The translations under genes were made by a program, and so were the position numbers. DNA of 64,000 bases from Axinella damicornis. Lineage: Eukaryota; Porifera; Demospongiae; Axinellida; Axinellidae. Each line of letters opens with the position of its first letter. The stretch's first letter is position 1. Below the pieces are notes generated by a model. It was given only the letters and a program-made list of their open reading frames with translations. It was not told where the DNA came from and did not search any database. The DNA is taken from the NCBI GenBank assembly GCA_963931865.1, contig OZ007507.1:10265533-10329532 (forward strand). The letters are read 5' to 3'. This document shows positions 47,801 through 59,800 of this stretch, one piece after another.

Positions 47801-50800
47801 TCAGGAGGGGCAATATGCGTGACACTGCGTGAACTTGTCATGATTGGACTTAAAGTTAATGGGGTTGGAGGATCACTTGTGTGGTCAGATCTAGCTGGAT
47901 GGGCGCTATGTTGAGCTGTGTTTGATTTCCGTGAACCTCTCCATGCTGGGTTTCAACCAGGTATGATCTAGGAGAGTTTGCTGGTGTAGTACAGTCTAGT
48001 GAACGACCACCATCGATCAACTAGTGGTGACCATTATCACTCGCTACTTCCTCCGGGATATCTTACTGTGGGAACAGTGATTTCAGTGTGGTCATGACAC
48101 TCTGTGAAGGCATGATGGATGTCAGTTTCAAAACTTCACGGTAGTGGGAAAAGTAGTCAGCGCCCACCCAGGAAGGAACCCTGATGCCATCCATGGTTCC
48201 GCAAACAAATCGCTGCCAATCTTCTGCCATAGATGTAGACAGAGAGTGTGGATAACATCAGTGGTTCCTTCCCGGGGGTAGTTTTTTGCACAATGTGGAC
48301 AATTCTTTGCCAGTTTGTAAGTTTGGCTGGAGAGTCCTGCCGTGACCACAACAAAAAGGCTCATGCTCATTGGTGACATCTTCGAGTGCCCTGATGACCT
48401 TGGTGGATTTTCCCAAGCATTTTCCTGCAATGAGGCTGGGACAACCACGATTGTTGTAGAGTAGGAGGTTTGTTGTGCAGGGTCAGTTCACCTCTGGCTT
48501 CCCAGTAGGGTTTGAGTGCTTCGTCAATGCGATTCTTGCTTGGCCAGCCACTGCGACAATACTTGATCACAAGTGCACAAGAGTTCTGTGCTTTCTGATA
48601 TCCACCCAGTTGCTCTTGGCTAGCTGGCAGGTGACTGATGCAAGCATCTGTAGCTGTAGTTCAGCCAGTCTAGCCGCTAGCCACTCTCTGCCAGGCCAGT
48701 CAAGTGAAGCGGGCGCGCGGCGAAGAGGGTCTAACAAACAATGCACTTGATCATGTTTCTCTGGAATGCCAATTACATGTACCTGTGAACCGGTGAAGTG
48801 CTAGCTGGAGTTGAGGACGAGTTCTGTACCCTTGGAGGCATCCAGGTTGGACTAGTTTAGCTCGAGTGTAGGCTTTTAGACACTCTCCGCCGGGCTGATT
48901 GCACGCAAACGGCTCAGTTTACAACCATGAGAGTCATGAATAAAATTGGAACGAATCACTTCAGTGAGATCTGATTGGTCAGTTGAAACGCAATCAAGTG
49001 CAATGTTTACTAGACCCTCTCCACCCTCCGTGCGCGGCTTCGCCGTGCGCCCGCTTGACCGGCTGGGAGGAGAGGGGCTAGTGGCTAGACTGTAGTTCAG
49101 CTAGCTCTTCTAGGTTCAGGTCATCTGGTGTGGAGACTGGTGCTCATGACAGGGTGTCGGCAGTGTATAGTTCCTTGCCGGGCGCATGTTTGATTGTGAG
49201 GTCGTACCATGTGAGTAATTGCGAGTGCCTACTTCTCAATCTGTGCATAGCGTCTCTCTGTCTCCAACATCGAACGGTTGCCCTTGCAGACTCTTGTTGT
49301 GGTGATCTGAAGCCAGCGCTTGAACTGCTTGGTGTTGGCGGATAGCTTTCTTCTCTGTCTCCATGAAGTTGGGTCCACTTGTAGATGCTTTGAGATTGCA
49401 TTGTCACGTGTTCCTACTACGAGCCGGTCTCGGATCATCCCCGATGTGAGTTCTCCGTAAGCTCAGTAGGTGGCTAGCTCATACAGCACTGTGATATCTC
49501 TTCTGCTGTTATGTCTGTACAGTCAAGAACGGCTTAAGCCTGTTCTCCAAGGCAGTAGAGGAGTGTGCTAATTAAATTTGTTTTTCTTTAATTGTTGTCA
49601 CCAGCAAGACCTGATGTGACTCTGAACTGTTGGAAGCGGCACTTCCATCGTGGCCAGTCGTCGGGGTTCTTGAAGTTGAACTGTCCTGGCAGATGCAACC
49701 GCAGCTGGGCAGTATTATCTGAACGCTTTCACCATGTAACATCAGCTGACTGATCGTTCAACTCAAGGGCAGCATACAGTACAATAGGGAACAATACAGC
49801 CAACTGATACAACACTGCAGTGCCCTCCTATACATGATCACAACACATCAATAATAGGACTCAGTCTAGCCAGTGGCGTAGCCAAGGGCGGGCCTGGCCG
49901 GGCACGTGCCCGGCCAATCCTATTTGGTTCTTCGATCGCACACAGCGAACACAGTACAGACACTGTCAGACAGCGGAAGCCTATCTTACGTATTCAAGTG
50001 TGTTCATGAAGCACAAAAACTAAAACCCATAATCAGTTTTGTGGAGCAAACTCAGTGCTATCAATAAGGCTTCTCAGGACCAAAGGATCAGCTACATCTA
50101 TGGCTACACCATGACTGCAGAAGGCACTGACCTGTCGACAGACGTGCTGCCGATAGATGGTGACTTACCTTCACCAGAACGTCTCTCTGCAGCATCGATC
50201 CTCAAACATCTGGAACGCACAGTGCAAAGCACGAAGGTGCCACGAGTGCCCATCCTGACAACTGAAAAATGAAGGCGAAATTTTTTTTCCGCGCTTCGTG
50301 CGGACTGATTGGCCTCTATGCACTGCCTTCGGCAGAGTGCGTATCCGCCCGTGCCCTGCCAATGCGACATTTCTGGCTACGCCACTGAGTCTAGCTAAAC
50401 ATCATAATTATGAACTAGGAATACGCATGCACAGTGTCTTTGCCTTGCGCGCTTGCTTGCAATTACGCATCCCATATAAACAGGCGTGGTTTCGTTGGCC
50501 AGTGCAGAAAGGTGTGACGTTAAGTTGACTGAGAAGATGGAAAGCGTCCCCTCGAGGAGGACGAGCGCATTGTATCCCTCACCTAACGCGAAGATCCACG
50601 CTGAGTTAGCTGATTGTGGCGAACGGTTCTTAGCAGCAAGACATTATTGTAGCTAAATTAGCTATAGCTAGCTATGCATCATACTACCGGCAGAGCTCAC
50701 CTAGTTCACACCACGGAGTGGTCGAGTGGGGACAGCTAGCTCCTGCTCCATCGTATAGTGCCAGCAAAGGTCCACACTGCGCACAGTGCCTACACGTGTT

Positions 50801-53800
50801 CACACGCCTCAAACCAGTATATAGTCTGGGGACGAGACTGCAGAAACTGCCCCCACGCAATTAACGTGTGACGGAAATTTCTGTGTGACGGATATACAGA
50901 TGTGACATGACTACGCTGCACGATTAGTTGCCTCGCGCTAAGGCGCTCGGCAATAATATATTTGAAATTTGCTGTAGGTTATGGGAGGGGTCCCACACTT
51001 GGTAGTGCTTGAGTTTCTTGTCAAGCAGGACAACATAAAAGTACCCATGGCCAGTTTTGGCAGAATAACAATTGGATGAAAACAAGTGCACCACACACCC
51101 TTGTTGTTAGCTGACCCGTGTCTAAGTAATATTTAAATACCAGTTTGCAGTGCATGACGAGTTTTAGTGCATGAGGGCAATCTAGTTAACGGTCGAGGGC
51201 GAGATAATGCACGAGCCGAAGGCGAGTGCATTATCCGCCCGAGACCGTTAACTAGATTGCCCGAGTGCACTAAAGCCCGTAATGCACTACAAACTGGTCT
51301 CTAAACTACTTAGTGCAACTCACTGACCTGAAACAGCCGTTGATCTTTGAAAAGTGTGCATAATGCTCACTAAAGTGTGCAATAAGCGATTTAATGCTCC
51401 GTCATGTGATCGAGTCTGATTCATTGATGGTCACGTGAATAGCACTAAGTAGAAGAATACCTGTCACAAACCAAGCATCCATACATATGTACGTAGTATT
51501 AACAAGACGCCTTTTTAAAAAAATTGTCTCGGCGGTTTGCTTGCAAGACTGATACCAGGAGCTTATGAGCGCCGCGAATCGGCGCTCATAAGCTCCTGGT
51601 CCTGCTGATACAAGTGTTGGACACTACAGATGGTTTAACAAGATTTGCTCGGTAGCTAGCTATAACTCTGAGATTAGATCAAATCTTGGCGCATGCTGCC
51701 GTACTGATGAAAGACAGGCAAATACGTCACAACTGTTGCACCAGAAGACACATATGATGGACAAACTTCAATGAAAGATGCACTGGTCATACTTTTGACT
51801 TGGTCTGAAAACAGTATACGTAAGCACACAGACAAAGTGGCTTGAAGAGAAGACTTAGACTAAATTTCTTAGCCGTCTCCTCTCTCAGTCAGCTTGTAGT
51901 CGTTGTAGTTGTTGCTCTCTCTGTTCCGGACTCTCTTGTTCAGGCCTTCTTTGCCGTTGCCTTTCTCAGTCAGCTTGTATAGTCTGCGTTCTTGGCACTC
52001 CTCAGACCATCATTCTTGCGTATACCTTGTAATCCGACTTCTTGCTGTTTTATCCTCTCTTGCTGAAATCTCACATGATCTTGTTTGTGTCTTCAGTTGT
52101 CTAGCACAGTAGGGTGCGGCCACATGCACATTACTAGTTAGTAAGTCCGTCACGCATGCGCTCCAGCTATGTGGACAGACGTATACATACCCAGCACTGT
52201 GTCTCGGCACTTCGGCGCCAAGACAAAAACATGACAATCGGTGAAAAGGTACAGACTGAAACCTGGTAGCATGAAACAGTTCATTGTACAACCCCACCCC
52301 TTTGTACGTTTCTCTTCACATGATACAATCGTCAACCTTGTTTACACGTACTAATCCGGGTTAGGGTTAGCCTTCAAGTTTCGTAGACAGTTCCAGTTCA
52401 GGAAACTCTACACGAGCGGCTGCCGTTAAGTATTGTGGGCAGAGGGCTGAGTGTTAATTTTGCTGCATACCATACACAGTGGTCATGTGCTCTTTTCAAC
52501 ATGCCTTGGACGTTGCTCTCACATGAGGCCAAATTCACTGCTACATGTACATCATTATATTTTAGGCATGTGGGTGTGTGCACACATAAGTATACACTCC
52601 GGATTCCCCCCCCCCCCCCCCCCCCCCCCCCCCCATGGCAACTACTCGTGTGGAGCTTCCCGAAGCGGAACTGTCTACGAAACTTGAAGGCTAGCTTGCC
52701 TGTGTAGCAGTCAAGGCAGTCAGGCCACAGAATTTACCTGTACGGCAAGCAGGCAGGAGACAGCCGGCTTCGCGGTACAGTGCACACAAGTACATTGTCA
52801 CACCTGTAGAGGCACTGGTGCGAGTTAGCTTCTTTCATTTGGTGAGACTGTTATTGGCATACAGCTCTGCCCGGCTCAACTCGTTGGCAAAGGTGCATGG
52901 CTAAAGGCTAGATGCGAGCCTGTTGCAATACTTTCACTGCATTCCGTATGTAGTGTGGTCCAAAAAATAGTAATATTATTGCGTTGTGGTAGTGAATGTT
53001 GTGGTTTGTTTCTTTACCATCAGTGGACTCCCCTGCTTGTGGCAGCCACTAGTGGCAATGTGGACATGATGAGATGCCTTGTCGATAAAGGAGCTGATAT
53101 CAACATCACGGCTGTGAATCGGGTAAGTGACTGAGACTATTTATGTCTTACTGAGTTCAGTTTGAATCAACATGGCTATTAGATTGGGGTTACAATGCTC
53201 TAATGGATTAATTAAAGCCAGGATCAGTATAATTATATATATAGGAGCTGATGTCGATAAAGGAGCTGATGTCAACATTGCTAGATTTAGTGTAAGTGAA
53301 TATTAATGACACTACTGTTGACACCATTTTATGTAGTATTCCTGTTTTAGGTAGGCAGTGGCGGATCTAGGGGGGGGGGGGGGGGGGGGGGGACACCCGG
53401 GGCTGCCCCCCCCCCCCCCTTTTGCTTCTTCATCACTTTATTTTTCCTCCTTACTAACTTGCTGCCGCTACGTTGTAACTCCTGGCCTGGCCTCCTCAGC
53501 TCGCAATATCGTGCGTTGCCTGAAACTGAACTGCTTGGGAACGAGACCACGATCTATACCCCTCCGTCCATGGCCTCGGATCGTCAACACGCTCGTCATT
53601 GCACGTGTCCCTTACTTGTGCACTTCCGCAATCTTATTACTTGGACCGTATACCTCTGTATACTATGACGTCATGGTTGGTTGTTGGTTCACAGGTCAAG
53701 GCAAAAAGAGGGATTGCGTTGGCAAAAAGGTGAACTGTGGCCCCGTGGTAGGAGTATAATCTTCACTGATTCCTGGCATAGCAGTACCTTTACTTTACAT

Positions 53801-56800
53801 AACTAGTTGCAAGGAGTACTTGCAATAGTACAATGTAGTGGAAAGAGTATGATATACCGTAGTGTCCCGTTAATACGCCCCTTTATTTTGTACGCTACAT
53901 CCAAACCATAGAGGGGAGGGGGCACATTTTCATGTATGCAATTAGTCTCGATTATAAGCTCCCTCAAAAAGTTTTGCTACATTTATGACACTGCCAAGGT
54001 TCATGTTCACAGTTACAAAAGTACAAACGATTGCCAGTAATGTTCGTGGTCATCATGCGTGGTCTCCCTACATCGGCAAGAAGAGCTGCCACTTCAACTT
54101 GAGGGCCATAACATTCACGACGACTTCGCTGTAGCCATCCTCAAGAACAGCAATACTGTCGGTAATGTACCATGGGACATTTCCTGGTATTTCCTGCAGA
54201 AGAGTGGCAGCGAGATGGCTTGTACCGTCAATGTCAATGGTGACTACTCCATCTGCAAAGATGCGCACGTGTAAGATATTCCAGAAGATGCTCACCAGTC
54301 AAGTCAAACTACCCTCTGCAGGAACTTGGGCGGAAAAGTGGGGGAGGGCGTATTTTCAAAGGGGGTGTATTAGCGGGACACTACGGTACCACATTTTCAG
54401 GCTTGAATTTAAGGTCGGTAGTGAAAAGAGTCACTGCCCCACTGGCAAAGATGCATGGCTGAAGGCTAGAGGCGAATCTGTTGCAATGCTTTCACCGCGT
54501 TCTGTATGTAACATGGTCAACATGGTCAACATTGCGGTAGTGAATGTTATGGTTTGTTTCTTTACCATCAGGGGACTCCCCTGCATGTGGCAGCTAGGTG
54601 TGGCAATGTGGACACTGTGAGATACCTTGTCGACAAAGGAGCTGATGTCAACATTGCTAGCTGTGGTGTAAGTGAATGAGACATAATCTTCACTGATTCC
54701 TGGCATTGAATTTAAGGCTTGGTAGTGAAGAGTCACTGCCCGCTAGTACAGTACATGTAACATTGGTCCCAGAATATTGCATCGAGATAGTTGGTAGTCA
54801 CCCCGCGTGCGCATGCGCGAAGCGGGGTTAAGCAATCGGTTTTGTCTGTCTGTCAGTCAGTCAGTCTGTTAGTCAGTCAGTTTGTCTGTCATCTGTCTGT
54901 CAGGCGAAAAAGATGGAAATCTCGCCACATACATGTAGACCCTCATAAACCATCGAAAGGGAGTCAAACAATAGCTAATAGCAAAAACTGCTCTACATGT
55001 ATGTGTACCTGCCAGAAGTCAAGGTGCTTCATTTCGCTGTATTTCAGCTATTTCCTACTTTTCATAACTGTTCATAACATTGGCTCCACCTCTTCGTGAC
55101 CTCAGAGTCCCATCAAGAACAGGGCACGTAGTGCATTTGGAAAATTCATGCTTCGAGATGACCGCTAGGAAACAGTATTTTTCCATGATTTATGTAGACG
55201 TCGTGACTATTGTTTAGGCTGTTTTTTCCGCTATTTCCTATTAACATTTGGCCCCACCTCTTCAGCTTCACAGTATGCACGTTGTTGTATAAACGGTAAG
55301 CGGTCACTCCCACACCTTGGATATGGCCATACATGAACACAGTATACGCGATAGCACCTGTTCGATGTGCATCGGCAGAGATGACAGGCATGTCGATTGT
55401 AGCTGCACTGTATCCTGTAGAAGTTCTGCGCGGGGTATGTGTTCTATGAACACCTCTAATTTTTTCTGTCATCAGAGGGTTCCCCTGTCTATGGCTGTTG
55501 AGAGTGGCAGTGCTAACACTGTAGGATACCTTGTTGAAATGGGAGCTGATGTCAATGTCTTTGAGATCAAAGTAAGTGAATGAGACTGCTGCTGACTCCA
55601 TATTAGCATTGCTGTATTGGGTAGGAGTGTAAACAGTATTGAGTCCTGGCAGGATACACGATAGCAGGCGGTACTTATATTTAATTTGAATGAGACTATT
55701 GTTGACACCATTTTAAGTTGTATTGCTGTTTTGGGTAGGAGTATAATCTTCACTGATTCCTGTCAGACGCAACATAGCAAGCAGTACCTGTACTGGACAT
55801 AACGGTGATACATGTATGCCCTGGTTACGAGTAGTTGCAATGGTACGGTAGATCTGATGTAGTGGAAAGAGTATGGTATGCCACATTTTGAGGCTTGAAT
55901 TTAAGGCTTGGTAGTGAAAAGAGTCACTGCCTACTACGTAGTAGTGTACATGTAACATTGGTCCCAGAATATTGCATTGAGGTAGTGTTAAACTTTGTAG
56001 TTTTTTCTGTCAACAGAGGGTTCCCAAGTATATGGCTGTTGAGATTAGCAGTGCTGACACTGTGGGATACCTTGCTGATAGCAACGTCTTTCTGGTCAAG
56101 TCCAAGGTTAGTGAATGAGACTGCTGTGGACTCCATATTAGTATTGCAGTAATGGGTAGGAGTGTAAACACTGTTGATTCCTGGCAGGGCACAAGATAAC
56201 AGGCAATACACATCTGTATGACATGCCCTGGTTACAAGGAGTACTTACCGTAGAGTATGTATGAAGTGCCCACCACATATCGACGAATGTTGTTACACAG
56301 GGTTGAAAACGAATGTATTTTTAATTAGGAATCATAGAGGGAATTTCACATATACCATGGTGATGTATCAGCAGGGTATGACCAAACATGCAGATAGAGT
56401 GTGCCCTTAGGGTTCAAATCAAGGTTGCCATAGTGGCCACCAACTTAGTCTGTTATAACTTTACATCTGATGTAGGTTAGGCGATCAGTGGTGTAGCCAA
56501 AGGCGGGTCTGACTTGGCACCTGCCCTGCCGTCCCGTGCACCCTAATCTGCAATTTCTGTAGCATTTGCTATGGCCAAGGGTGCATTGAGCCGCCAAAGG
56601 CGGCGAGAGGGCATTCAATGTTTGTAGACAGCAAAATGCTAATATTTGACTGTATAAGCACGTGATTTGTAGACGCACCCTCCTAATATTTATGCGGTCA
56701 CTTACCGCTCTTCGAGATGGCTGGCATTCTGTCTGCAGCATTCGTCTTTGACGAGGACCTAGCTACCGAGCTCCACAGCAGCACTGCGTGAGCCCATTTC

Positions 56801-59800
56801 GATGCTATCATTCCCTCCCTCCAACTTATGCAACAGCAAACGTGGAGCTGTTGTTGAGAGGGGCGAATGTTGGGCTTGCATCCAGCGATACCTTCTCCGA
56901 ATCTGGCCTGCTACACTAGTAGAAGAGGTACCCGGACTAGAAGAAGTACTTGGGCTAGAGATTCATTGTCTTTCTTCGCGGATTTCCATCGAACGTCCTT
57001 AACCATACCATGCACGCAATTTCACTGCTTAACCAGAAATGTTCTTTTTAGTAACACTCAGCACTATGCCATCTATATGTGCACTATAGAAAGTTGCATG
57101 CCCTCTCACCGCCTTCGGCAGCTCGATGTGCCCTTGCTATGGCCATATAGTCTTGTTCTCAGACTGTCAGTCTGGGAACGAGACCACTCATGTCAGGCAG
57201 GCATGGATGAAAGATGGCAATGAAGTGTTCCTTGTTTGACTACTTTAGCACTAGACCTGAGTAACCAAAGCATCCCAACAAAGCAAACTGGATGATTTAG
57301 GCAGTCTTGAGTGCTAGTGCTACGTACAGTTATTGTATGAAGGCATAGAAGATGAAAGGGCCGTAGTGTTCTTTGTTTTCCACAATGCACATAGTGTGCT
57401 ATATTTTGCACTGGACAATATAGCACCGGAAAACGTGCTCCATAGATGTTGCAATTAACCAGTTAAAGTACTGCTTACGCTCGTGCACTACGGGAAATAT
57501 TGCACATGAGGGCGTGGTCTCGAGGCAAATATAACACTCGGCTTTGCCTCACTTCGAGAAATATCGCACAAGGGTGTGGTCGAGAGGCTAATGATTAGCC
57601 TCTCGACCACACCCTTGTGCGATATTTCTCGAAGTGCACTCACTGAGGTACTTTAACTGGTATTGAGTTATCAGACTCAGACAGCTCTATCACCCATGGT
57701 AGTCAGGAATTGCTAGATTGTTGATCATAAGCTGCTGATGGTGCTTGGAATAGAATCGTAGAATTGTACTGTTTTGAGGTAATGAAGCAGTACACTTGGT
57801 TTCTTTCCTTCCATCAGTGGACTCCTCTGCATGAGGCAGCTAAGCGAGGCAATTATGATGTGGTGAGATGCCTTGTTGAGAAGGGAGCTGATGTCAACAT
57901 CAAATGGGAGGAAGATGGGGTAAGTGAATGGGACTGCATGCTGCTGACTCCATACGCTGACTCCATAGGAGTGTAAAAATGACAACTGTGTGACGTGCCC
58001 ATGGTACATGATACACAGAGGTTGGTGACTGTTTCCAAGCAAACTGACATCATGTCAATATTCGCTGCACGTTGGGTGAAGGGGTACCTCATTTGGTGGT
58101 GAGCTTCTTGTCAGGCAAGACACAATAGTGTAGTTATAGGTGTGACATAGTGGAAAGAGTATGAATGCTGCTGTTTGCTGTAAATAGCGTCTTCCACTAC
58201 TGATACTGATGTCTTGTCACAACGTGGCTATGATGTTGGCTTACAATGCTTTAAAGGAAAAAGCCGGGATTCATGCTTCAATATAATTTTTTTCATTTGT
58301 GTCTTTGAGTGCAAACTGCATCCCTGATAGCTGATGAATCATGGTCCATGTCTTGCTCTCACCTACATGGGTAGAGTATGAAAGCTTGCATCCACCAGCA
58401 CATTTACACAGCTTCCTCATTCAAAGCCTGGCTGTATAGCTAATTATATAGGCAGCCGGATCACTTTGGGCTGGATGTGGTGTGCAAAATGGGGGTGGGG
58501 GTGTATTAATGGGACTCTACGGTAGGTACAAAGCCACTCTGACCGTTTACAGTATGTAGCTGAAGAAATTCATCGTATACCCTTCACTAAATAAGGTTGG
58601 ACTGTAGCCCACACTTTGAAGTGCAAGTTCGTGCAAGTAATAGAACGTTGCTACTTGGAGTTGTGGACCCAGGTACAATATCTGTGCGATAATCGGTTAC
58701 TTACGCTAGTAAGTGTTAGTGCATTGGAGCAAAATGCTCCCCTGATCTAGATCTGTTTGGAATAGTGATGCACCGATAATCAGATGGGCTATCGGGGTAT
58801 TGTAGAATATCCGATAACTGGGCCGGCTGTGAATGACCTTCCTGCGGGGTATCGGCATCGGTAGAATAGCCGATAACTGGGCCGATAAGTGTATTCATAT
58901 AACTCACTCTGACTAGGTATTATAAGTATAATGAAGCAACCACGTGAGTGTTAAGTGGGAAGCCTTGGAGCACCGGCTAAAAGCCTAAGGAGAACACTGG
59001 CATTGTGTAACCACGTGTTAGCATTGTCAGCTTACAATATTGGATTGGTTATCGGTATCGGCTGATATCTGTAGCTGCTGGTATATATCGGTTATCGGAA
59101 TATCGGTAAAAGATCATATTGGTGCATCACTAGTTTGGAAGGCCACAAGAAGATTGATGATGTTCACAGTGATTTCATGTCAATAGAGGTGGGAATGTCC
59201 TGGGATTGAGGCTAGGGGTGTCTCACAGAGTGAAAATATGTTGCTAGAATCTGATGATATTTTCAGGTGGAATGTTTTGTTGTCCCTACTCCATATCTTG
59301 TATATTTTAGACAACACCTTTGCACTGGGCATGTGGTGGTGGGAATACTGAGATTGTGAAGCATTTATTGGAGAAGAAGGCGGACCCAACCATTACTGCT
59401 AATAATGGTGGCAACTCTCTTTCCTGGGCCATTGATTCAAGACACAAGTAAGATCTGATTCAATACTATTGCATAGAAATGCAGTATCCTATCTCCAGTA
59501 CACTGGGGCAACTGAAAAAAAAAACAGGGAACGGGAAATCGGATGGGAGTGGGACGGAAATGTGAATGGGAATGGAAATGGGAATGGGAATGGGAATGGG
59601 AATGGGAAAGACACAATCCTAAGCAGGCTGTTTTCGAGGTCACTGTAAAACCTAGACAGACCAAAACAGCTTATACAGACAGCAAATGCCAGCAAAGCTA
59701 CAAAGAGTTGTCTCCAGCTCTGTCTCAAGTTGCTTCTTAGCCTGTTGAGGCATCGTCTCCTCGATTTCTGAAGTCAAAGGTCACGCTCATATTTACAAAT

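Larger units (their letters stand above)
42538..53023 (+). other. TRPA intron 3, 10.5 kb, mostly transposons
   Basis: Occupied by a LINE (43041-47690), a ruined gypsy element (48100-49750) with a MITE inside (48666-49092), an 8-bp-TSD hAT MITE (49871-50387), an intact foldback MITE (51123-51450), a hairpin (51562-51600) and a 29-bp C run (52606-52634). No further ankyrin exon was found, but a diverged one could have been missed. Confidence 0.7.
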
